A stretch of 20,488 nt of DNA from the NCBI GenBank assembly GCA_020025885.1, contig JAHHRJ010000041.1, forward strand, positions 1 to 20,488, read 5' to 3'. How positions within the stretch are numbered: position 1 is the stretch's first letter; every line of letters begins with the position of its first letter. The position numbers and the translations under genes are program-made. The stretch comes from Butyricicoccus sp. (GTDB lineage Bacteria > Bacillota > Clostridia > Oscillospirales > Butyricicoccaceae). Below the pieces are notes generated by a model. The model saw nothing but the letters and a program-made list of their open reading frames with translations. It made no database searches and was not told the origin of the DNA. Below, piece by piece: positions 5,848-13,749 of the stretch.

Positions 5848-8105
5848 CAGCGGTCACCCTTTTTCGCATTACAGGTTCTGCATAAAATTTGCAAATTTTT
5901 TGGTACACTCTTTCCGCCCTGATTTCTGGGTTTGATATGATCGACTTGGAAATATACTCGCGAAGCACTCTCTGCACCACAATGGGCGCAACAATAGATT
6001 CCGTTTGCTGTCTTTGCTCGGGCAAAAGCCTGCTCCCGCAGTTGCTTTTCATAGTCTGGATTGATTTCTCTAATCTTAAAAAGCGATAAATCTTCCAGTT
6101 CCCGTGTACTGTAACGCACATTGTCCTCTTCTTCATAAATTTCCGGGTCAGATAGCTTGGAAATTTCAATATCCAACTGACGAATAAAATATAGTTTTCT
6201 GCCAAAGAAGAGTTTGAGTAAGTTGCCGTCCCCTTGCTCCCACAAATCCTCTACATATTCTTTGCGTTTGCGCGGCCCCAAATCCATATCCCAAATATCC
6301 TGGGCGATCTTTGCGACATTCAGCCGACTGCGATCAATATCATCAAATGTATAGAACGGCGGCACAGCATCGTACTGTGCATAATACTTTAATAGATTCT
6401 CAATGTCTTGCTTTGCATAGGGTGGAATCATCTCTCCACCGAAAAAAGTATCTTGACACTGTTGTTCCATCTGACTAAGTATATTATCCGATGGATATTC
6501 CTCATCTTGAACGTCAAAACTACGGAACAATTCTGGTAATTCCGCCAGCATAGCTTGATATGCTTTTGCAGTGCTGTCATAAACCATAACCTGACAGGAA
6601 ATATCTATACCATTTTCTTCAAGATAAGTAAACGCATACATACCAATTGGAATACGCTGTGCAAATGGTACTTTTTCAAGCGCTGTTGTATCAATTGTCT
6701 GGTCCAGAATAGAGGCAAATTCTTCGATTTTGGAAATTGCGATCATGCGCAGTTCTCTTTGTATCCGCTCATTTTCATCGTCGCTAAACTCATTTTCTCC
6801 ACTGAACAGGCTTTCTGGATTAACCCATGCAATGTGCTCCTCCCAATCATCGACAAACGAAACAATATAAGCAGTATCTGTTCCTCCAGCCGCCTGTCCA
6901 CGCAGCGCACGACCGACCATCTGTGTCATCAGAATGGTAGATATGGTAGGACGTGCTAAAAACACCGTCTTTGTCTTTGGTAAATCCACACCTTCTGTCA
7001 GGATATTGACATTGATGAGCACATCCAAATCTCCTCGGCGATACGCTTCCAGATTGCGCTGATTCTCTTCCCGACTGATACCAACCCCAGTAACGCCATC
7101 TCGTACCGCTGACACAATATAGGCAGACCGAACGCCCCGTTGCTCGAACAGCTTATTGAGAGCAATTGCATGATCAATATTTACCACAAATACAATCGTC
7201 TGTCCATACTCTTTCTGTTTTTTCTTGTATGTATCAACAATCAGCTTATTTCGCACTGCACTTTTTGCAATCTGCTGTGCAATATCATCTGGCAGTGTAT
7301 CTAGGTGTCGGATGCTTTCCCAAGCAGAAAGTCCCAAAGATTCGCCATAATGTGCCTCGGTGTAATAACTTTCAAAAATTGGCTTGGAAAGAATTTGACG
7401 GTTAATGAGGTCTTTCAGTCCAATCTGATAGGTAATACCAAGCTGTCCACGCTTTACCTTTCCGTCCCTTACACCATCTTGAAATATTTTTGCGAGCAAT
7501 CCCTGTTCAGCTTGCGCTGTGCGAAATGGAGTTGCCGTTAGGCCAATCAGTTTGACATTGGGAACATATTTGTGCACATAAGCAATCACCCTGCGATAGG
7601 TTTTTGCTGTTGCATGATGTGCTTCATCAATGACTAGATAAATTTCATCCTGATGTTTCAGCCATGTATCCAAATACTGCAAATTTCGTCCAATACTGTC
7701 TTTGCTCACAATTAGCAAATCATCCTCTGATGCAATATCAACTGCTCGATCATGCTCTGCTGCACCCGAAACAATCCGATACTGGAATGAAGAGATGTGA
7801 GGTACAGTCTCTGCATAGGCATATTGCTGAAATGACTGGGCTGCTTGTTCTAAAAGCATCTGACGATGCGCAATCCACAAAATCTTTTTCTTTTCATCAA
7901 TCGCATTTTTGAGCAGCCACAAAGCAGCTGTATAGGTCTTTCCCCCACCAGTAGGCAGTACAATCAGCGTACTGTAACTCTTTTCCTGATCTATCAAACT
8001 CAGGTTGTGCATTGCGATACGCTGATGCTCATACGACGCACGCGCATTTGTACCCTTTTTAGGCAAAATTTCTCCACTGGATTTTGTCTGTATACGTTTT
8101 CCCAT
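5847..8105 (-). CDS. SF2 DEAH helicase fused to a C-terminal HNH endonuclease
   Basis: The 752-residue protein combines a superfamily 2 helicase/translocase core (type III restriction Res-like) with a nuclease. In order: YEHQRIA at 25-31, Walker A PTGGGKT at 51-57, motif Ia WIAHRQMLLEQ at 77-87, DEAH at 160-163, motif III LTATP at 189-193, motif V NILTEGVDLP around 367-376, and motif VI QMVGRALRG at 395-403. Residues 420-695 form an unassigned linker domain. A zinc-ribbon HNH domain closes the protein: CAHC (706-709), VDHIKP (721-726), NLQILCRTCN (737-746). All catalytic residues look intact. It overlaps the downstream 184-residue ORF by one base. AT-rich composition and flanking IS debris suggest horizontal acquisition. 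A defence or restriction-like role is inference. Confidence 0.9.
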   Translation of the reverse strand: MGKRIQTKSSGEILPKKGTNARASYEHQRIAMHNLSLIDQEKSYSTLIVLPTGGGKTYTAALWLLKNAIDEKKKILWIAHRQMLLEQAAQSFQQYAYAETVPHISSFQYRIVSGAAEHDRAVDIASEDDLLIVSKDSIGRNLQYLDTWLKHQDEIYLVIDEAHHATAKTYRRVIAYVHKYVPNVKLIGLTATPFRTAQAEQGLLAKIFQDGVRDGKVKRGQLGITYQIGLKDLINRQILSKPIFESYYTEAHYGESLGLSAWESIRHLDTLPDDIAQQIAKSAVRNKLIVDTYKKKQKEYGQTIVFVVNIDHAIALNKLFEQRGVRSAYIVSAVRDGVTGVGISREENQRNLEAYRRGDLDVLINVNILTEGVDLPKTKTVFLARPTISTILMTQMVGRALRGQAAGGTDTAYIVSFVDDWEEHIAWVNPESLFSGENEFSDDENERIQRELRMIAISKIEEFASILDQTIDTTALEKVPFAQRIPIGMYAFTYLEENGIDISCQVMVYDSTAKAYQAMLAELPELFRSFDVQDEEYPSDNILSQMEQQCQDTFFGGEMIPPYAKQDIENLLKYYAQYDAVPPFYTFDDIDRSRLNVAKIAQDIWDMDLGPRKRKEYVEDLWEQGDGNLLKLFFGRKLYFIRQLDIEISKLSDPEIYEEEDNVRYSTRELEDLSLFKIREINPDYEKQLREQAFARAKTANGIYCCAHCGAESASRVYFQVDHIKPRNQGGKSVPKNLQILCRTCNAKKGDR

Positions 8106-8121
8106 ATTCTCTAACCCTATT

Positions 8122-8127
8122 ATTATA
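8122..8127 (-). promoter_or_regulatory. Candidate -10 box for the helicase operon
   Basis: TATAAT on the minus strand lies 17 bases before the helicase start codon. No good -35 box is found at the expected spacing (ATATAG). The ribosome binding site is also weak (GGGTTAGAGA). Expression may be low or depend on an activator. Confidence 0.35.
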
Positions 8128-8235
8128 AAATATATTTCATACTGCTATATATTTGACATTCTCCCTCGTTATGTAAATGGATCGCTCCATTCCTACGAAT
8201 TAAAATTCAATAACCAGTATCTATATTTTTCTTCA

Positions 8236-8624
8236 TATTATACACCCCTTCATGCTTCTTGGCTCAATATGGCAGAAATTGAAATCGGAATTTTATCCAG
8301 ACAATGCCTGTCTCAATCCATTGTCACCTTTGAAGAAATGGTTTGTCAGGTTGCAGCTTAGCAGCTTCAGCGAAATATATCTGCATCTACTGTTGTTTGG
8401 AGATCTGGCACGAAGGACGCCAGATGCAAACTCAAAAAACTATAGGCAACACCGCACAATGTCATCTGCAGCGCTTTGCGAAAATTTCGCGCCATAAATT
8501 TGTTGTGAATCCTTGAAATCCACCAAGGATTCCTGCGGATTCACACCTTTTTCTAACGAGAAATTTTTCCGAAAATCGCTCTTGCTGAATTATGCAGTAT
8601 TGCCTATACCCAATTATATGCTAG
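8236..8624 (+). pseudogene. IS630-family transposase C-terminal remnant, interrupted by a MITE
   Basis: In one plus-strand frame the sequence reads YYTPLHASWLNMAEIE, then IGILSRQCLSQSI, the classic C-terminal signature of IS630 (Tc1/mariner-like) transposases with the catalytic Glu region. An in-frame TAG at 8359-8361 breaks it, after which SGTKDARCKLKKL continues the family pattern. The frame then meets a MITE at 8445-8604. Removing the MITE and one TATA copy restores KLKKLYPIIC and a stop at 8622-8624; LYP near the end is typical of the family. The N-terminal three quarters are gone. The stop codon touches the end of the NifX-like gene on the other strand. Confidence 0.75.
8445..8604 (+). 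mobile_element. MITE copy 1 (160 bp)
   Basis: This is a non-coding element with imperfect terminal inverted repeats (GGCAACACCGCACAAT on the left, ATTATGCAGTATTGCC on the right), flanked by TATA on both sides (8441-8444 and 8605-8608). About 95% of positions match copy 2 at 18932-19092, in the same orientation. Inside are an inverted repeat GAATCCTTG / CAAGGATTC and an outer stem GTGAATCC (8505-8512) / GGATTCAC (8537-8544) followed by ACCTTTTT, which resembles an intrinsic terminator. It carries no ORF and would need a transposase acting in trans. Confidence 0.85.
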
Positions 8625-9064
8625 TTTACGTCTGGTAAATCCAGTTTTTTCAAATCGACATCGATGGGACCGCATCCAGCACACTTGGAACAGTCGTGCA
8701 TGCAAGCCATCGGGTCGTTCGGGTCTTCCTCACGGCACAGGGAAAGCACCGTGTCATCTCCCTGCTTTTCGCCAACCAGAAATTTTGCAGCAGCTTCTTC
8801 CGCCGAACCTGTTACACCAGGCACGAGAAGCACGCCAAGCATTTCCAGTGCATTTCGAGAAGCAATCCCCAGCTCGTCGCAAATTAAGACATCGATCGCA
8901 TATTGACCAATAAAACCGAGCAGACGAATATGCCCATCACCTGGACAAGTCACAAGCTCTTTGCCAGTTGGTTCACCGTTTTCCGCAGTCACGATGAGAA
9001 ATTCCTGACAGGAACCGAGTGCCTTTGCAACCGAACCTGCCTCATAAGCAATTGCAATTTTCAT
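8621..9064 (-). CDS. NifX/NifB-type dinitrogenase iron-molybdenum cofactor family protein
   Basis: This small cytoplasmic protein has the NifX/NafY-like fold (MKIAIAYEAGSVAKALGSCQEFLIV at the N-terminus) found in proteins that carry Fe-S or Fe-Mo cofactor precursors. It also occurs widely in non-nitrogen-fixing anaerobes next to Mrp ATPases. The frame extends to 9115, but AGAAAGGAAC precedes the ATG at 9064, giving 147 residues and matching the family N-terminus. The tail has a Cys cluster, CMHDCSKCAGCG, that could bind a metal or cluster. It starts 19 bases after the stop of the Mrp gene, so they form an operon. No nif genes are visible, so a nitrogenase role is unlikely; the exact role is unknown. 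Confidence 0.85.
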   Translation of the reverse strand: MKIAIAYEAGSVAKALGSCQEFLIVTAENGEPTGKELVTCPGDGHIRLLGFIGQYAIDVLICDELGIASRNALEMLGVLLVPGVTGSAEEAAAKFLVGEKQGDDTVLSLCREEDPNDPMACMHDCSKCAGCGPIDVDLKKLDLPDVN

Positions 9065-9083
9065 GGAAGCGTTCCTTTCTGTA

Positions 9084-9902
9084 TTACAACAGGGCTTCGA
9101 GTATAGAAGTTGCACCCTTCAGAGATTCGGGTAGTTTTGCGTCCTCAATCTGTCCAGCATCAACAGCCTCAGCAAGCTGAGGATCGATCGGCAGCTTTGC
9201 CAAAACCGGAATATCATACTGTGCGGCAACATCTTCTATATGGCTCTTACCAAAGATCTCAATGTGCTTGCCGCAATCTGGACATGCAACATAGCTGTAA
9301 TTTTCAATAATGCCGAGCACAGGGATTTCCATCATCTGCGCCATCTTTACAGCCTTGCCCACGATCATGGATACCAGATCCTGTGGGGAGGTCATAACAA
9401 TGATGCCATCAACTGGCAGGGACTGGAATACGGTCAGCGGTACATCGCCAGTGCCCGGAGGCATATCCACAAACATGAAGTCTACATCCTGCCAGATGAC
9501 ATCTGCCCAGAACTGCTTGACGGTCTCTGCAATAATAGGACCGCGGTAGATGACCGGATCATCTGCATTCGGAAGCAGGAAGTTTACGGATACCATATCG
9601 ATACCAGTTGTGGAAGTCTTTGGATAAATACCATCCTCACAGCCTTCGAGCTGACCGGAAAGACCGAATGTCTTTGGAATGGAAGGTCCGGTGATATCTG
9701 CGTCCAAAATTGCGCTGTGATAGCCACGGCGTGTCATGGAAACGGCAAGCATGGAGGTGACAAGAGACTTGCCAACGCCGCCCTTACCAGAAACAACGCC
9801 AATTACCTTGCGAACTGTGGAGAGCTTATTTGGTGCAACCTGCAAGTTCTTTGGCTGACCGCAATTTGAAGAACAGGATTCGCAGTTGTGCGAACAACCC
9901 AT
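9084..9902 (-). CDS. Mrp/NBP35-family iron-sulfur cluster carrier ATPase
   Basis: This P-loop ATPase of the Mrp/NBP35/ApbC group binds and transfers Fe-S clusters. The true start is the ATG at 9902, behind TTAGGAG; the longer open frame to 10052 adds about 50 residues of non-conserved sequence. The resulting 272-residue protein begins MGCSHNCESCSSNC, a four-Cys N-terminal motif (C3, C7, C10, C14) like that of NBP35. It also has the deviant Walker A GKGGVGKS at 39-46, DADITGPSIP at 68-77, DMPPGTGD at 146-153, and the cluster-bridging CPDC at 207-210. It is the first gene of an operon with the NifX-like gene. Confidence 0.92.
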   Translation of the reverse strand: MGCSHNCESCSSNCGQPKNLQVAPNKLSTVRKVIGVVSGKGGVGKSLVTSMLAVSMTRRGYHSAILDADITGPSIPKTFGLSGQLEGCEDGIYPKTSTTGIDMVSVNFLLPNADDPVIYRGPIIAETVKQFWADVIWQDVDFMFVDMPPGTGDVPLTVFQSLPVDGIIVMTSPQDLVSMIVGKAVKMAQMMEIPVLGIIENYSYVACPDCGKHIEIFGKSHIEDVAAQYDIPVLAKLPIDPQLAEAVDAGQIEDAKLPESLKGATSILEALL

Positions 9903-9948
9903 AAAAAAACAACTCCTAACAATTGATTGAATTAAAAGATACAACCCT

Positions 9949-9977
9949 ATTATACTGCAAATGATTGTGCTTCGCAA
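9949..9977 (-). promoter_or_regulatory. Sigma-A promoter of the mrp-nifX-like operon
   Basis: On the minus strand TTGCGA (9972-9977), a 17-base spacer and a perfect TATAAT (9949-9954) lie about 47 bases before the chosen Mrp start. The promoter inside the longer frame supports the shorter start codon. Confidence 0.75.
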
Positions 9978-10055
9978 TGTGAAAATAGCGTAAATCATAG
10001 AAAATAGTATAGGATATCTCTGTTTTTTGAAAAATTTTGATAAAAACAGCACTTA

Positions 10056-10095
10056 AATTGCATAATTTCTGTGCAATTCAATATTTATGTATAAT
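10056..10095 (+). promoter_or_regulatory. Candidate promoter and inverted repeat before the DUF4358 gene
   Basis: A perfect TATAAT lies at 10090-10095, but the -35 at 17-base spacing (TTCTGT) is poor. An inverted repeat AATTGCA-N9-TGCAATT (10056-10078) covers the -35 region and could be a regulator binding site. The rest of the 323-base gap between the Mrp start and this gene holds the divergent mrp promoter and a small CACAAG / CTTGTG hairpin (10195-10211) just ahead of the ribosome binding site. Confidence 0.5.
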
Positions 10096-10225
10096 TACAG
10101 AATGGAAGGAGAAAGTTTTTTTGAAAATTACAAAGCATAAGAGAAAGAGGGAACTATTATGAAAAAAGTCCGTCTAAATAAACAAATAAAGATACACAAG
10201 AAAAGCTTGTGGGAAGGAGTACGAA

Positions 10226-10711
10226 ATGAAAAAAGGATTACTCGCATGTATTGCCCTGATGCTGGCAGGTTTATTAGCAGCTTGCGGTGGGGGCAAGGAT
10301 GCGCCGCAGACAGCAGATTTGAACGCGTTCTATGAGAGCTTGGCACAGACTTATGAGTGGGATGATGGATACATGATGGAGATTGAGGAAGATATGCTCG
10401 ATTCCTATTATCCGGGTCTGAAAGACATCCCGAAGAAACAATTCATTGCACGTACACCAATGATAAGTGCTGTTGTGAGTGAAATGGTTTTTGTGGAAAC
10501 AGAAAATGCGGAAGATGCGGATAAGGTCGTTGAAATTTTGAAAACCCGTGTGAAAGATCAGGCTGAGGGTGGCGCATGGTATCCGGAGTCTATGGAAGCT
10601 TGGAGCCGTGCAGAAGTTGTACAGCAGGGCAACTTTGTAGCACTCATCGCATCGTCTGCGGATCAAGACGCAATCAAGGCAGAGTTTGATAAGCTGTTTG
10701 AAAACAAGTAA
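10226..10711 (+). CDS. DUF4358-type lipoprotein
   Basis: This is a 161-residue secreted lipoprotein. The signal peptide ends in a lipobox LLAAC with the lipidated Cys at residue 20, followed by a GGGKD linker. The mature part (from about residue 30) has the pattern of the DUF4358 family common in gut Clostridia, with FYESLAQTYEWDDGYMMEIE near the start and a C-terminal segment QGNFVALIASSADQDAIKAEF. Function is unknown. GGAAGGAG lies about 8 bases before the start. It is followed by a hairpin at 10733-10761 and then the MBOAT gene, so a link to polymer acylation is possible but not shown. Confidence 0.85.
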   Translation: MKKGLLACIALMLAGLLAACGGGKDAPQTADLNAFYESLAQTYEWDDGYMMEIEEDMLDSYYPGLKDIPKKQFIARTPMISAVVSEMVFVETENAEDADKVVEILKTRVKDQAEGGAWYPESMEAWSRAEVVQQGNFVALIASSADQDAIKAEFDKLFENK

Positions 10712-10732
10712 AGTAATTTGAGATGTTAAGAC

Positions 10733-10761
10733 AAGAGCCGTAGCTGCGTGCTGCGGCTCTT
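10733..10761 (+). terminator. Hairpin between the lipoprotein and MBOAT genes
   Basis: A 12-bp stem (AAGAGCCGTAGC / GCTGCGGCTCTT, one G-T pair) has a 5-base loop. Only a short T-rich stretch (TCTTCATG) follows, so termination may be partial. Confidence 0.55.
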
Positions 10762-10795
10762 CATGTATCATAAGAGCCATGGGAAGGGGGGATAT

Positions 10796-12193
10796 ATGGT
10801 GGTATTTAGCAGTTTGACCTTTTTATTTGCCTATTTACCCATCACCTTACTGCTGTATTTTATCACGCCGTTAAAAGGGCGTAATCTGGTGCTGCTGATT
10901 GTCAGCATGTTGTTTTATGGGTGGGGAGAGCCGGTATATATTGGCATTATGGTGCTTTCCACGCTGATCGATTATATCCATGGTTTATTGGTGGAAAAAT
11001 ATCGGGCAGATGACCGAAAAGCACGCTGGTTTGTCGCACAATCGGTGATTTTTAATCTATTGCTGCTGGGATTTTTTAAATATTGGGACTTTCTTGCAGC
11101 AAATCTATCCATGCTCCCTGGCGTTTCGATTCCGCAGCTGCACATTCCGCTCCCAATCGGTATTTCTTTCTTTACCTTTCAGACGATGAGCTATACCATT
11201 GACGTATATCGGCAGGATGCGCCAGCACAGCGAAATATTTTAACATTCGGCACATTTGTTACCATGTTTCCACAGCTGATTGCAGGTCCCATCGTCAAAT
11301 ATAAAATAGTCGCAGAGAACTTGGATCATCGCAAGCATACGGTGGAGAACTTTGCGTTGGGTGCGCAGCGTTTTACCGTGGGACTTGCAAAGAAAGTGCT
11401 GCTTGCCAATGCCATTGGACGCTTATGGGAGCAATCTTTAGCAGCACAGGGCGCAGGCACCCTCACCGTATTTGGCGGCTGGCTGGGACTTTTGGCATTT
11501 GGTTTCCAGATTTACTTTGATTTCTCAGGCTATTCCGATATGGCGATCGGACTGGGACAGATCTTTGGGTTCCGATTCAATGAAAACTTTGATTATCCTT
11601 ATCTGTCGGCATCTGTCTCGGAATTTTGGAGACGGTGGCATATGTCACTGACTTCATGGTTCCGTGAGTACCTGTATATCCCGTTGGGCGGCAACCGCGG
11701 AGGCACCGCAAAAACACTGCGCAATATCCTGATTGTATGGTTTTGTACGGGGTTTTGGCATGGTGCAAGCTGGAACTTTGTGCTTTGGGGCTTATATTTT
11801 GCGGCATGGCTGATTTTGGAAAAATATGTGCTGCATGACTTCTTAGGGCATACGCCGCGATGGATGCGGCGTATTTATACCTTGCTTGCGGTGTTTGTAG
11901 GGTGGGGCATTTTTGCGATCGAAGACATCAAAAAATGTGGTCAGTATCTTGCAGTATGCTTTGGACAGAGTGCTGTTTGGAGTGCTGCAGATGGATACAC
12001 CCTGCGCAGTTACGGGGTGATTTTGCTGGTGCTGATTGTTGCATCTACGACGGTAGGCAAGCAGACGTGGGAAAGACTGCCAGAGCGTGCGCGGCAGATT
12101 GTAACCCCTGTACTCATGTTAGCAGGTCTGTTTTTGTGCACAGCATATCTCGTAGACAGCAGTTATAACCCATTTTTGTATTTTCGATTCTAA
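10796..12193 (+). CDS. MBOAT-family O-acyltransferase (AlgI/DltB type)
   Basis: This polytopic membrane O-acyltransferase, similar to AlgI and PatA, passes acyl (usually acetyl) groups across the membrane to an extracytoplasmic polysaccharide or wall polymer. The frame opens at 10748, but GGAAGGGGGG precedes the ATG at 10796, giving 465 residues and the usual N-terminus VVFSSLTFLFAYLPITLLLY. Family marks are FFTFQTMSYTIDVYRQ at 125-140, QIYFDFSGYSDMAIGLG at 238-254, SEFWRRWHMSLTSWFREY at 275-292, LYIPLGGNRGG at 293-303, and FWHGASWNF with the catalytic His322. The next gene, 14 bases on, is its usual periplasmic-type partner. Confidence 0.93.
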   Translation: MVVFSSLTFLFAYLPITLLLYFITPLKGRNLVLLIVSMLFYGWGEPVYIGIMVLSTLIDYIHGLLVEKYRADDRKARWFVAQSVIFNLLLLGFFKYWDFLAANLSMLPGVSIPQLHIPLPIGISFFTFQTMSYTIDVYRQDAPAQRNILTFGTFVTMFPQLIAGPIVKYKIVAENLDHRKHTVENFALGAQRFTVGLAKKVLLANAIGRLWEQSLAAQGAGTLTVFGGWLGLLAFGFQIYFDFSGYSDMAIGLGQIFGFRFNENFDYPYLSASVSEFWRRWHMSLTSWFREYLYIPLGGNRGGTAKTLRNILIVWFCTGFWHGASWNFVLWGLYFAAWLILEKYVLHDFLGHTPRWMRRIYTLLAVFVGWGIFAIEDIKKCGQYLAVCFGQSAVWSAADGYTLRSYGVILLVLIVASTTVGKQTWERLPERARQIVTPVLMLAGLFLCTAYLVDSSYNPFLYFRF

Positions 12194-12207
12194 AAGGGGG
12201 CTTTGTT

Positions 12208-13317
12208 ATGACAAAGGCATATAGCCGATTCCTTACAATCCTATTTTGCTTGTTTTTGGGCGGCTTGCTTGTTTGGCATATCATTTTGCCAGATGCAAAG
12301 CACTCAGAAGTGGAAAACCGCACCCTAGCGCAATTTCCAAAGTTTTCTTGGAATGCACTGGTGGAAGGCAGTTATGCAAAAGATGTGGAAGCATATTTTG
12401 CTGATCAGTTTCCCATGCGTGACGCTTGGATAGGTGTGAAAGCACGTGCGGAACAGGCAATTGGAAAGCAGGAATTTAATGATGTGTATTTGTGCGGGGA
12501 TCGTCTGGTTTCTGCGGTTCCAATACCAGATCTGGCACTTGTAGAGCGCAATCTCGCCAGTGTACAGAAACTAGCTGGGCGTGTACCTGTCATGGTCGGT
12601 CTGATTCCCTCGGCGGCAGATATCTGGCAGGAAAAATTGCCAAGCGGTGCGCCAAGCTGGAACCAGCAGATCTTGATGGATCAGGCAGAGGCATTCGGAC
12701 TTAAAATGGTGGACTTCCGCGCAGTTTTACAGCGACACAGACAAGAACCTATATTTTATCGTACAGATCACCACTGGACAACGCTGGGCGCGTATTATGG
12801 CTATGCGGCTGTCATGCGTGCACTGGGGGGAGAGCCTTTGCGGATGGATATGTTTACACCGGAAACAGTGAGCAAAACATTCTACGGCACGTTATATTCG
12901 CAGTCTGGTGTGCATTGGCTAAAACCAGATGCAATCGAATTTTGGGTGCCGGAAGATGGACTCACTGTCACTTCTTGGCGTACAGGAAAACCACAGCCAT
13001 CTATGCTCTATGATCGCTTATATTTGGACAAGAAAGATAAGTATTCTGCATTTTTAGGTGGAAATCAGCCGATTTGTGTGATTGAAAATGAAAATGGGGA
13101 AAAGCAGGAGAAACTTTTGTTGGTGCGCGATTCGTATTCTGATGCACTTGCACCGTTTTTGGCACAGCACTATAAAGAGGTGCATTTGCTGGATCTGCGA
13201 TATTATCGCGGTTCTGTTGCAGCGTATGCAGAGACACAAGGAATCGATCAGGTTCTGGTTATATACAGTGTTCCAAATTTTATCACCGATCGAAATTTGG
13301 TGCTGGTAGGGAGATAA
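12208..13317 (+). CDS. DHHW-family (AlgX/AlgJ-like) protein
   Basis: The 369-residue protein has one N-terminal membrane anchor (residues 8-27) and an extracytoplasmic SGNH-hydrolase-like domain of the DHHW/AlgJ group. It shows ENRTLAQFPKFS at 36-47, YAKDVEAYFADQFPMRD at 56-72, the name-giving RTDHHWTTLGAYYGY (DHHW at 187-190), and a late LLVRDSYSDALAPFL block that matches the SGNH Ser region. It starts 14 bases after the MBOAT gene with GGGGG as its ribosome binding site. The pairing is the standard two-part machinery for O-acetylating exported polysaccharides. No polymer synthesis genes are in view, so the substrate is unknown. Confidence 0.88.
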   Translation: MTKAYSRFLTILFCLFLGGLLVWHIILPDAKHSEVENRTLAQFPKFSWNALVEGSYAKDVEAYFADQFPMRDAWIGVKARAEQAIGKQEFNDVYLCGDRLVSAVPIPDLALVERNLASVQKLAGRVPVMVGLIPSAADIWQEKLPSGAPSWNQQILMDQAEAFGLKMVDFRAVLQRHRQEPIFYRTDHHWTTLGAYYGYAAVMRALGGEPLRMDMFTPETVSKTFYGTLYSQSGVHWLKPDAIEFWVPEDGLTVTSWRTGKPQPSMLYDRLYLDKKDKYSAFLGGNQPICVIENENGEKQEKLLLVRDSYSDALAPFLAQHYKEVHLLDLRYYRGSVAAYAETQGIDQVLVIYSVPNFITDRNLVLVGR

Positions 13318-13349
13318 AGGGTCTTGTATCCATCTATTTTGGGCATAAT

Positions 13350-13385
13350 AAATGCGCACGATGAAACGTTTCATCGTGCGCATTT
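13350..13385. terminator. Bidirectional terminator between convergent genes
   Basis: A perfect 36-base palindrome (18 bases each side, centre AAAC/GTTT) is flanked by AATAA on the left and TTTTCTA on the right. It separates the MBOAT-DHHW transcript from the convergent spoVAD-spoVAE transcript and can serve both. Confidence 0.9.
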
Positions 13386-13386
13386 T

Positions 13387-13746
13387 CTATTTGGATCGAT
13401 CCGCAGGTTTACAGATGAGGGCAAACAAACAGCCGAATACGATGGCAGCGGCAATGCCGCCAGCAGCGCCCGTTACACCACCTGTAAAAGCACCTAAAAG
13501 TCCTTTTTCCGCAACACCTGTTGCCGCGCCGTTGGCAAGTGCATAGCCAAAGCCAAGCAGTGGGACCGTTGCGCCTGCGCCGCCCCATGTTACAAGCGGC
13601 TCATAGATACCAAGTCCGGTCAAAATCACGCCAAGCACGACATATCCGGCAAGGATACGTGCAGGGGTCAGTTTGGTTTTATCGATCAGGATTTGCGATA
13701 GGGCGCAGATCGTACCGCCCAATAAAAATGCGTGCAGATATTGCAT
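13387..13746 (-). CDS. spoVAE: Stage V sporulation protein AE (SpoVAE)
   Basis: This 119-residue integral membrane protein has three to four hydrophobic helices with Gly/Ala-rich packing motifs (LAGYVVLGVILTGLGIYEPL, TGVAEKGLLGAFTGGVTGAAGG). Length and pattern fit SpoVAE (the AEb form), part of the forespore inner-membrane channel that imports dipicolinic acid during sporulation and releases it at germination. It begins 3 bases after the spoVAD stop, with its GGAAGGAG site inside the end of spoVAD, so the two are co-translated. It ends against the bidirectional terminator. Confidence 0.9.
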   Translation of the reverse strand: MQYLHAFLLGGTICALSQILIDKTKLTPARILAGYVVLGVILTGLGIYEPLVTWGGAGATVPLLGFGYALANGAATGVAEKGLLGAFTGGVTGAAGGIAAAIVFGCLFALICKPADRSK

Positions 13747-13749
13747 CAG

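Noticed and set aside
8252..8497. An 81-codon plus-strand ORF upstream of the NifX-like gene
   Set aside because: It lies out of frame over the IS630 relic and runs into MITE copy 1; the other frame carries clear transposase homology.
9240..9869. Long plus-strand ORF (209 codons) opposite the Mrp gene
   Set aside because: It is an antisense shadow of a strongly conserved ATPase; no ribosome binding site or recognisable domain.
10159..10340. A short ORF starting MKKVRLNKQIK ahead of and overlapping the lipoprotein gene
   Set aside because: It has a fair GAGGGAA site, but it overlaps the start of a well-supported lipoprotein out of frame and its later codons are clearly non-protein-like.
13361..13374. 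Palindrome ATGAAACGTTTCAT resembling a catabolite-response (cre) site
   Set aside because: The CG is displaced relative to the cre consensus and the bases are the centre of a perfect bidirectional terminator between convergent genes.
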